Shown here in pieces: positions 40,201 to 52,200 of a stretch of DNA of 64,000 nt. Numbering within the stretch: position 1 is the stretch's first letter; every line of letters starts with the position of its first letter. The notes beneath the pieces are model-generated. The model did no database searches, was not told where the DNA came from, and saw nothing but the letters and a program-made list of their open reading frames with translations. This DNA comes from Mimachlamys varia (taxonomy: Eukaryota > Mollusca > Bivalvia > Pectinida > Pectinidae). The DNA lies in NCBI GenBank assembly GCA_947623455.1, contig OX392541.1:4726701-4790700 (forward strand), read 5' to 3'. A program made the translations under genes and the position numbers.

Positions 40201-43200
40201 AACTACACCCTCATTACGGAGACTTGTCCTACTGTAGTAAGGTAATAACACCCTAATTACGGAGACTTAGTCTACTGTAGTTAGGTAATAACACCCTAAT
40301 TACGGAGACATCTCCTACTGTAGTTAGGTAATAACACCATAATTACGGAGACTTATCCTACTGTAGTTAGGTAATTACACCCTCATTACGGAGACTTAGT
40401 CTACTGTAGTTAGGTAAGTACACCCTAATTACGGAGACTCATCCTACTGTAGTTAGATAATAACACCCTAATTACGGAGACTCATCCTTCTGTAGTTAGG
40501 TAATTACACCCTCATTACGGAGACTCAGTCTACCGTAGTTAGGTAATTACACCCTCGTTACGGAGACTCATCCTACTGTAGTTAGGTAATTACACCCTCA
40601 TTACGGAGACTCATCCTACTGTAGTTAGGTAATTACACCCTAATTACGGAGACTCATCCTACTGTAGTTAGGTAATTAACCCTAATTACGGAGACTCATC
40701 CTACTGTAGTTAGGTAATTACACCCTAATTACGGAGACTCATCCTACTGTAGTTAGGTAATTACACTCTAATTACGGAGACATAGTCTACCGTAGTTAGG
40801 TAATAACACCCTAATTACGGAGACCTAGTCTACCGTAGTTAGATATATCACAACGCTCCCAGGTGATTACAATACTTATTACGGAGATGATCACGGCAAA
40901 AATACTTCCTATTTCGGAGACATACCCCTTCGTTATTAGGTAATAGAAATAGAGACATATCCTCTTTAATTAGATGATTGCAATCATTATTACGGAGACT
41001 TATCTCACAGTAATAAGATAAGTGTACCTTCATCACGGGACATATCCCAGTAAAATTAAACAAATACTCCCATTTACTAGTAACTACTCCCGTTATTCAC
41101 CGACCTCAATGTAGTTAAATTGCCCGAATATATGGATTAGAATAGCTACAAATCTATTTTGATATTATTGGAATGTGTACGAAGCGAATAATGCAAGTTT
41201 TGGTCGCGAATGCTTGCATTCCCATTTCAGAGGAAACTATTTTGCTAAACTGTTTAATTTGAACTGAGGCATCTCCTTGAATGAATTATCACCTTTAAAA
41301 ACATATTAATTGGTTTAAGGTAAAAACATGCTCAAGGAGATTTAAAGAATCCTGTAGCTTCATAACAGTATTTCCCTATTGTGTTCAGGTTACTAGGAAA
41401 CGTAAAATATTATTTACCATACAGGAAAGTGCTGGACACGAACAGCTCTTTATAATTATTGCTTCTGATTATGTATTCGACACGGAATAAGAAACTGTTT
41501 CATGAACTTGCTTTTTCGATCAAGCTTACTCTGACTATTATATTATGTGCTATTATTGTCATCCCTAGTTCAAGGTCAAAACAGATTTTCCACTTTGTAA
41601 ACATAATATCTTAATCATTTTTCAGAAATATAGGAAATGGTCTTCAAAATTCCCTATCGAGACTTGGAGGAATGGTATCGCCGTTAATTGTTTATGTGGT
41701 AACTATGACCTGTTTGTTTTTGTGGTAACTATGACTTGTGTTGTTTGTGTGGTAACTATGACTTGTGTTGTTTGTGTGGTAACTATGACTTGTGTTGTTT
41801 GTGTGGTAACTATGACTTGTGTTGTTTATGTGGTAACTATGACTTGTGTTGTTTATATGGTAACTATGACTTGTGTTGTTTATGTGGTAACTATGACTTG
41901 TGTTGTTTGTGTGGTAACTATGACTTGTGTTGTTTATGTGGTAAATATGACTTGTGTTGTTTATGTGGTAACTATGACTTGTGTTGTTTGTGTGGTAACT
42001 ATGACTTGTGTTGTTTGTGTGGTAACTATGACTTGTGTTGTTTGTGTGGTAACTATGACTTGTGTTGTTTGTGTGGTACATGTAACTATGATTTGTGTTG
42101 TTTATGTGATAACTATGACATGTGTTGTGTGTGTGGTAACTATGAATTGTGTTGTGTGTGTGGTAACTATGACTTGTGTGGTTGTGTGGTACATATAACT
42201 ATGATTTGTGTTGTTTATGTGATAACTATGATTTGTGTTGTTTGTGTGGTAACTATGACTTGTGCTGTTTATGTGGTAACTATGACTTGTGTTGTTTGTG
42301 TGGTAACTATGACTTGTGTTGTTTGTGTGGTAACTATGATTTGTGTTGTTTATATGGTAACTATGACTTGTGTTAATTGTGTGGTACATGTAACTATGAT
42401 TTGTGTTGTTTGTGTGGTAACTATGACTTGTGTTGTTTATGTGGTAGCTAAGACCATTTATTGAGTCCTACTGACTGATCTTATTTCGATGTCCTAGAAG
42501 TATAATTGTTAGTAAGGGGCGGCTGTGTACAGCGTACATTTGTAAATACACACTACCATCACGATATTTTTAATTGGCAGAACAGATTAGTTTCTTTCTT
42601 CGGTTTACATCTAAGCTGAAAGGTTTACCATCCACGAACTCAAATACAGCTGAGTAGACTGACCGACCACATACTCATATACAGCTGAGTAGACTGACCG
42701 ACCTTGTACTCATTTACAGCTGAGTAGACTGGCCGACCATGTACTCATATACAGCTGAGTAGACTGGCCGACCATGTACTCATATACAGTTGAGTAGACT
42801 GGCCGACCTTGTACTCATATACAGCTGAGTAGACTGGCCGACCATGTACTCATAAACAGCTGAGTAGACTGGCCGACCATGTACTCATTTACAGCTGAGT
42901 AGACTGGCCGACCATGTACTCATATACAGCTGAGTAGACTGGCCGACCATGTACTCATATACAGCTGAGTAGACTGGCCGACCATGTACTCATATACAGC
43001 TGAGTAGACTGGCCGACCATGTACTCATAAACAGCTGAGTAGACTGGCCGACCATGTACTCATGTACAGCTGAGTAGACTGGCCGACCATGTACTCATAA
43101 ACAGCTGAGTAGACTGGCCGACCATGTACTCATAAACAGCTGAGTAGACTGGCCGACCATGTACTCATATACAGCTGAGTAGACTGGCCGACCATGTACT

Positions 43201-46200
43201 CATAAACAGCTGAGTAGACTGGCCGACCATGTACTCATTTACAGCTGAGTAGACTGGCCGACCATGTACTCATTTACAGCTGAGTAGACTGACCGACCAC
43301 ATACTCATAAACAGCTGAGTAGACTGACCGACCATGTACTCATGTACTAATTTATTGTTGAGTAGACTGGCCGACCATGTACTCATTTACAGCTGAGTAG
43401 ACTGACCGACCACATACTCATAAACAGCTGAGTAGACTGACCGACCATGTACTCATAAACAGCTGAGTAGACTAGCCGACCATGTACTCATTTACAGCTG
43501 AGTAGACTGACCGACCACATACTCATAAACAGCTGAGTAGACTGACCGACCATGTACTCATAAACAGCTGAGTAGACTGGCCGACCATGTACTCATAAAC
43601 AGCTGAGTAGACTGACCGACCACATACTCATAAACAGCTGAGTAGACTGACCGACCATGTACTCATGTACTAATTTATTGTTGAGTAGACTGGCCGACCA
43701 TGTACTCATTTACAGCTGGGTAGACTGACCGACCACATACTCATAAACAGCTGAGTAGACTGACCGACCATGTACTCATTTACAGCTGAGTAGACTGGTC
43801 AACCATGTACTCATTTACAGCTAAGCAGACTGACCGACCATGTACTCATTTACAGCTGAGTAGACTGACCGACCATGTACTCATTTACAGCTGAGTAGAC
43901 TGACCCACCACATACTCATATCATCGTTGCCTTTTACGGATGAGCATTTTGTTATGACATAATAAAGTAAAGTTTGTTAGAAATAAAACAAGGATTAAAC
44001 TGATCATTAGTCAAGGTCACTGTGCCAAAGATGTCAAGGTCACTGAATCGAAGGTCAAGGAAAGCGTCAGTACCTTTTTCAGCTTTGAGAAATCAATTCA
44101 TCAAAGATCAATCAAAGTCACTGAGTTTGATTGTTCGGTTCAAAGCTCAAGGATTGACGAGAGCCCTTCCAAGTTTAAAGGGTCAAATGTGTTAAAATAT
44201 ACATGCATCTTCCTTCTTATAACCGAAATGTCCAGGGTATCGATATTTCGCATGCATCATGTATGGCTGAAGGGCTACCAAATTTGTTCAAATGAATTAC
44301 TTTGACCCACCTTCAAAGTTACAGGGGTCAAACGGTTTTAAAATTTTCAAGTTCATGTACATTGTCAATTCTTCCCAATAACCGAAGCGCTCAGGGTACT
44401 GATATTTGGCCTGAGGCATTCCTGTATGGATTGCTACCAAGTTTGCTAAAAAAAAAATCAGAGAATACCAAAGCGTCAACAAAACCATAATCCGAACTCA
44501 AAATCGATTAAACCAGGGGCAAAATATGAACAAAGGAAAGATTTACATGGAGACTCTTGTAAAAGTACAAAAGAATAAGACCAGGTGTTCCGGAAGAGTA
44601 AGCGTCTTCTGCTTAATCGAAGGCACCCGCCATGTAAACCTTGATCACATCTGAGTAAGCATCAATACTCAAAATGGGAACCGAATCATCATTGTCATCA
44701 AAACAAGTAAACACACTAACAAGCAAACTCAAAAACGTCCATCTTCATATCACACAAAGATACGACCTTGACTACTTTCAAGGTCTCATGGATTAAATGT
44801 GCTAAAATGTTCAACAACTAGTTGCATATTCAAAAACATCTTCTCTGTAAACGAAACACCCCGGTTATTGATATACGGGCGTTTACATGCGGGGATGATG
44901 TGTGTGTGTGGAGGGGGGGGGGGGCTATCAAGCGTGTGCAAGGGAATAACAAACCTTTATAGGTGTACTCTCAGGGACCAACAAACCTATAGTTTGAATG
45001 ATCATTCATTTGCTTCAAGGAATGGGTAGCAAGTTTGTTCAAATGATTGGCTTTGACTTATTTTCAAGGTCGAAAGGACCAAATATCAAGACTTATCAAT
45101 ACATATGTAAATACTTGTGAACATATTAATGTTCCTTGGTGTTGATATATATATGTCATAAATTATATTCTTTGATTTGAGTCTGCTGTTAGGATTATAA
45201 ATACGAGATTGATATCAGGTGAGCGATGCAGGTCTATTGGGCATCTGTTTTATTTATCTGGACCAAACGAAGCATCATAATTATATATGTGTAAGTTGAA
45301 ATGCTTAATATCAGACACAATTTCAGCAGTCGAAGAAATGTTTCTTGTAAATAGCTTATGCCTGAAATATTTTATATTTTCATATTTGAGGCACATGAAG
45401 TTTCTACATTGAAAAAGCTTTAAAAGCAAGAGGCCCAAAGGGCCTGTATCGCGCACCTGGATACATTGGTATCTAGGTAATAATGGTAAAATATTTTCCA
45501 AAAAGATCCCATGGACAGGGACAGACCTGAAGACAAATCATTCAGGCATATCTGTATAAATTAAAGTTTGGTTAATGGGCGAGTTTCTCAAATGTTTTCG
45601 AGTTCAACTGAGAAACTGGATTATGCTCCCTAAGGGCTTTGACCAGATCCCGACATCAATGCTAATCTATCATGATAGCATTTGTCTCTTTATGCCCAGC
45701 AATTGTATGTATAGTTTTAGGTGGGGATCTCAATCGTTTAAATATTATGATTCAGAAATTGATTCTGCAAAGGCGGGGCTCATCGCGGGACCATTCATAA
45801 TATCATGATTGTATTGACCTCTTTCTGTCGAGCAATGGTATATAATTATTGTTATAGGGTGTGGACCACAACCAAAACCAATTCAAACAAGCAGTAATTT
45901 TTCCTCTATTTCCCCTATAGGCCCCCGGCCCTCGGGCCTGAGTGGGCTCATACCAATCTTTTATACACAATTGAATCCCCTTTACTCAAAGTAACTTCAG
46001 ACCAAATTTGGACAATATCCTGTCAATCCTAAAGAAAAATGATCTTAAAGAATTTACTATATTTTCCCTATTGGGCCTCGCCCAAGGCCCTCAGGCCCCG
46101 GGGGGGGGGGGGCAACCATTTATACAGAATGTGTTTCCCTTCCCCAAAGGATGTTTCTGACCAAATTTGGTTCAAACCCATTCAGTACTGTATGACTAGT

Positions 46201-49200
46201 AGGGATTTAAAAGGCTTTTCCTCTTTTTCCCCTATTTGGCCCCGCCCCTCAGGCCCAACTGGGCTCAGAGTTGCCATTTATACAACATCTGTTCCCCTCC
46301 TTCAAAGGATGCTTTTAACCAAATTTGGTTCAAATGCATTCAGTACATTAAGACAAGTACTGATTTAAAAGGCTTTCCCTCTATTTCCCCTATTAGGCCC
46401 CGCCCCTCAGGCCACGGGGAGCGGCAAAATCAACCCTTTATACAAAATCGAATCCCCTTAACTCAAGGTTACTTCAGACCAAATTTGGACAATATCCTGT
46501 CTTTCCTAAGAAGAAGAAGGATCTTAAAGAATGTACTATATTTCCCCTATTGGGCCCCTCCCCTTAGGCCCTATGGGGGATCGGACAAACCATTTATACA
46601 AACTTGAATCCTCTACACCGATGGATGTTTCTGGCTAAATTTGGTCAAATTCTATTTTGTGGTTCAGGACTAGTAGGTATTTATATGAAAAGTTGATGGA
46701 CGGACGACGAAAAACGGGCGGCAGACGACGGACGCTGCGCCACGGCATAAGCTCACTTGCCCTTTGAGCAGGTGAGCTAACAATAAAAAACAATTGACAT
46801 GGTAAATAAGTCAGTACATATTCATAGATTTATGATTTACTCATTTACCCTTGAAGACAGCTTTAAACTCTTCCTATGTAAAGTTGGAATAGTCCAGTAA
46901 GCAGTTTTAGGGGTGAATGAGTTCAGGTATCGGCAGAATTATCTGGAATTAAAAAAGATCAACCCACAAGCACCTGTGATGTACGTTTAATCGTCCACAC
47001 CCTGATTCATTTCATATGGAAATTTCTGAGTATAGAAGCTATGGATCTGTGTTGCTTGTTTATTGGGAGAGTATTGTCCTCTCTAACTACCACATCTGTG
47101 ATACCAGGGGAAGCCCAGCCTCCAAACTTTGGAATTCCAACTTCTTCTTCAGTGGAGAAACTGCTGCCCAGGTTAGGCACGCCGGTCTGGAGGCCACCTT
47201 GCTTTTGTACGTATGCTTGTGGCACTGAGTCAAACCCAGCATTGGAAGTCACAGGCAAATTAAATCCCACGTCCTGGAATCCTAAATTATTGTTGATGTT
47301 ACCGGGCACTGTAGTTTGTACACCACCTATGACTGGTTGTGCCCCACCTGGAAAAACTCCGCGAATGGGGTTGATTTGAATTGTTGGATTTCCATTCGTG
47401 ATTCCAGCGGGGAAGTTTTGCCTTCTAGCGTTGAGAACTCCATTTGTAGTTTGGAAGGTTGTGCTGTGTGCCCCCACAGGAAAGCTTGCTTGAGGCACCA
47501 CTGGCATTCGTCCTGAAGTTTGAAATGGAACAACATGTGTTCCAATGGGAATGTTACCGGGGGAATGGAATGGTGAGGCGATGGTATGTGTGACACCAAG
47601 GTAACGGGGATGTGCCGGTTGAACGGACTGTATCGTGGTGAATGTCTGTTGGGGAAGGACACCCCCCGTCGGGGCGCCACCTATTACAACAGGTGTGTTG
47701 AGTCCAGTGGTCACTACACCACTTTGATATGTGCTGGTCACGGGGCTCGGATGGGCCATCAACCCGCTCCGGAACTGATTCATTATTGGACTTCGGAAGT
47801 ACATCTGTCCACCCAGTTGATACTGCTGCTGTGTTCTAATTATATTATGTCCGTAGATGTTGCCATGTTGTTTCATGTGATATCCACGGTGTCCGTATCC
47901 CTTCGCCGTTACCGTAGACGTAAACAACATCAAAACCAAACACACGCACAGTCCCCGCATGCCTGCACCTTTAGCCTCCGTCCGTTAAGCTACCCTGATT
48001 TTAGAACAACTGTTTAGATTTACAGATTTCCTCTTTACTAAAATGATGTCACTATCCTTTCGGTCTCCTTGTATCAGGTCAGTGTATCTCGTGTATAAAG
48101 TGGTGTTGACCTGTGGGGTATGGATCAGCAGCGTTCTAGTCTAGGCCGTGTTTAATCGTGTACTGAAAATGCATTCATTTCCCTAAGAAGTGACGAAAAG
48201 GTCGCACTTGTCTACCCCTACATGTGACGAAGTGTATCAACCAATCAGAAAACGCCTAATACATCATGGTTGGTGAAATATACAGGGTAGTGTTATACAT
48301 CCTGTTGGCACACTATAATTACGACTATCCCTGGTAGGTCCCCGGGCCTTACAGTGACGTCACCTGACGTAGGCGTGATCGATAATGAATAATAAATTCA
48401 CCCAAACCTCTCAAAATCTGGAAACGATGACTGTTTTGTTTGTCTACTGGTTTATAGTAAAGTACCGCCAGGTACGTTGGTGATACGTTCCAAATACATT
48501 CGTTCAGAGATATGCATATTTTCGAAGGGAATTGATGAAATATTGTAAATAATATTGATACCACATATTTGGGGCACGGTGATCTATAGCTAGTGGTAGG
48601 ACGCCGCGCTCGTGACCAAAGTGTTCCGAGTTCACGGCACTGTGTTGTATCGTTGAGTAAGATACTCTTGTGTCTACCCATTTGTAAAGGAGTACGTTGT
48701 TGAGCAGTGGTAGAAATTGTATTATGCTTGTTGTAAGTACTAAAATGGCGTGACCAGTTTATGCACCCCAGGAAGTCGAAAACGATGTATAACCACGGAT
48801 AAAAAATTGTGAATCTTTTTAAGACGACCTATGAGCTGGGTTGTAATAAAACGGTATCTAAGAACCTTGAATCATTAATTCCCCAAAACAAAATAGATGT
48901 TTGAAAGTTCACATGGGTATTGGAGTGGAAGTCTCGATGATTAAGACACACTTTTTTATCTCAATAGAGCGTCTTATATAGCTGTCATAGTCATATACTG
49001 GTAAAAATTTAGGTATTGTCCGATTTCGGTCAAAGGTATACAGATATATTATGGCTTTATCAATACAAAAATGTAACACCGTAACTTAGGTTTTTTTGCG
49101 ATTCAATACAATAACCACCACATGCTGGCCTCCGATTGTTTGAAATTTAAATATCGTATTTAAGCATTTGGTTAAAATTGAGATCCTTATTCCCACTCCG

Positions 49201-52200
49201 TTGTACAAAGATCTGACAATATCCCATATGAGGTCATGTTCTGGTGGCCTTGTCGACCCTTTTTACTTCACACTCCAGTACAATTTTCTAATTTATGACA
49301 GTTGTCATCTACACAAGACATTTCGTCCCAACATGAACATACGCTTGTTGTGACGAAATGACCACGCACAAACTGATCCATTCCCACATGATCTATACCC
49401 ATGTTTAAGAAACCCATTCCAACAAGGTATATCCCTGGGTCAAAGTGACCCATGCAAACATGGTATATACATACAATTTTACATTGTGAATCACCAGGTA
49501 TTTTAGCAAATATGTTTTCTTATGTTAAAAAAAAAGTTAATGGAAGGACAACCAAAGCCTCTATTTCAAACAAACTGTATGTTCATTCTAGATCTGCAAG
49601 TACCAAATATCTCAAGCGGTCATTTGTATATACATGTTCAGTTTTATGGAATGGGACTTTTGATACAGTTAGAGACTCAGGTAGTGTTGGCATTTTTAAA
49701 AGCAGACTTCACAAAATCTTTATTACAGTTATTCACCGTCGTATTTTTATAACAAGTCACATGTTTTAATTTCAAAACCTTTCTTTTAATGTTTTTGAAT
49801 CTATTGGATGAATACACAGTATATGGTTATATCTGTGATTATTTCCCTTATATTGATATTTTAAAAGATTATAAAACTATTCTTTTATCCGATCACAAAT
49901 GTATTTTTCATTTTTCTTTTTTTTTTTTTATTCTAATTTTTTTTTAAACTACTGACTTCATTGTCTTATTTTAATACACACTATATTAGTGTATATCCTG
50001 TCAATTTTTACCCTGTACTATATTAGCATTGCATGTATATATCCAACTATGATAGTGTTTAAAATTAACCATACCATTGAGAAATGTTTGAGTGATATTC
50101 AAGCGTTCATTAATACATTGCTTATTCTATACAATGTAGGATTTCTAGTTTTAAATTCTAATGGCTGTGATGGTTACTACATTTACTAAATTTTGATATT
50201 GTTATCTTAAGTTATGCCATGTTTGTATATATATTTGTTGCAGGGCCATATGTAACCCTGGTTAAATAAGAGATTTTATTATTATTATTACAAGCTTTAC
50301 CAATCATAATCTTACAGTGTACGTGAATGAAGAACGTATACGTATCAGCTGTACGTTTTTGTTTTCCGAAAGCACTGTCAACTCAACCACACTTCGTCCG
50401 TCAAACCATGCTCTTCGTCTCCTTTGATGGTGTCGTATTTCTTTTTGTTGATCACATGTATCTGTTCCGATCTTTCAATATCCTCTTTCAGCTTCTTTCT
50501 TGTCTTGTCTTGTGACTCTGTTTTCGTCAGCCAATATTTGTTTACCGCGGCTACCTGACATTTGCGCTTCCGGTTCTATTTTTATACGAGCTATCAAGTA
50601 ATTTATTTTCGAATCGTGTGACCACTATCCTGCTCCCGGTTCCGTGCCGATTTGCAAGAAAACATCAGAAATGTGTTTTTAACAAAGAAAATGATAACAG
50701 AAATATAACTATGGTACTGATGTGCCAAGTAATAAATCTTGATATTAAATAAATATGTTATTGTTTGATATTTAAAACTGTTAAGGTTAAAAAAAATATA
50801 GAAAATGTTTCATGTCGTACCATGTTGAGATTCCTATAATTAGTCGAATGGCGGCGTCGAAATTGAGCAGACGAGCACCAAATTTAGCGAAAAATACCGT
50901 TTTAAGGTACTTTCCGGTTAAATGACACAACTGAGACCTCTATTTTCTTTCTAAGAATAACATTTGCCTTCAGAAAATATATTTCATTTAGAAACTGGTC
51001 AAAACACGAGCTAATTATTATTATTATGTAAGATTATGTTTTACTTATTACAATATGTCTAGGTGACCCATTCCCACATGGTCTATACCCATATCAAAGG
51101 GACGCATCCCATATGGTCTATACCCATATCTAATTGACCCATTCCCACATTGTCTATACCCATATCTAATTGACCCATTCCAACATTGTCTATACCCATA
51201 TCTAATTGACCCATTGCCACATTGTCTATACCCATATCTAATTGACCCATTCCCACATTGTCTATACCCATATCTAATTGACCCATTCCAACATTGTCTA
51301 TACCCATATCTAATTGACCCATTCCAACATTGTCTATACCCATATCAAATTGACCCATTGCCACATTGTCTATACCCATATCAAATTGTCTCATTCCCAC
51401 ATTGTCTATGACCATATCTAATTGACCCATTCCCACATTGTCTATACCCATATCTAATTGATCCATTCCCACATTGTCTATACCCATATCTAATTGACCC
51501 ATTCCCACATTGTCTACCCATATCACAGTGACCAATTCCCACATTGTCTATACCCATATCTAATTGATCCATTCCCGCATCGTCTACCCATATCAAAGTG
51601 ATCCATTTCCGCATTGTCTACCCATATCTAATTGACCCATTCCCACATTGTCTATAACCATATCTAATTGACCCATTCCCACATTGTCTATACCCATATC
51701 AAAGTGATCTATTCCCACATTGTCTACCCATATCTAATTGATCCATTCCCACATTGTCTATAACCATATCTAATTGACCCATTCCCACATTGTCTATACC
51801 CATATCAAAGTGATCTATTCCCACATTGTCTACCCATATCTAATTGATCCATTCCCACATTGTCTATACCCATATCAAAGTGACCCATTCCCACATTGTC
51901 TATACCCATATCTAATTGACCCATTCCCACATTGTCTACCCATATCTAATTGATCCATTCCCACATTGTCTATAACCATATCTAATTGACCCATTCCCAC
52001 ATTGTCTATAACCATATCAAAGTGACCCATTCCCACATTGTCTATAACCATATCTAATTGACCCATTCCCACATTGTCTATACCCATATCTAATTGACCC
52101 AATTCCCACATTGTCTATAACCATATCTAATTGACCCATTCCCACATGGTCTATAACCATATCAAAGTGACCCATTCCCGCATTGTCTATACCCATATCT

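Noticed and set aside
28277..40850. CRISPR array or other spaced-repeat immune system
   Set aside because: Repeats are head-to-tail with no unique spacers, in a eukaryotic intron; these are minisatellites.
41692..42464. Open frames of 66-242 codons on both strands in the 27-bp array (VVTMTCVVC and YHTNNTSHS repeats)
   Set aside because: They exist only because 27 is a multiple of three; all frames are repeats of one unit, and the array is the amplified exon 7 donor.
46039..46607. 109- and 123-codon frames as genes
   Set aside because: They lie in the tandem core of a mobile element and repeat the same peptide words per unit.
47016..47680. Plus- and minus-strand frames overlapping the antisense ORF
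   Set aside because: Shadows of the 317-codon frame; none has a signal peptide or sensible composition.
48571..48720. Functional tRNA gene
   Set aside because: Box A and B are imperfect, no acceptor stem pairs, and the downstream sequence resembles a SINE core.
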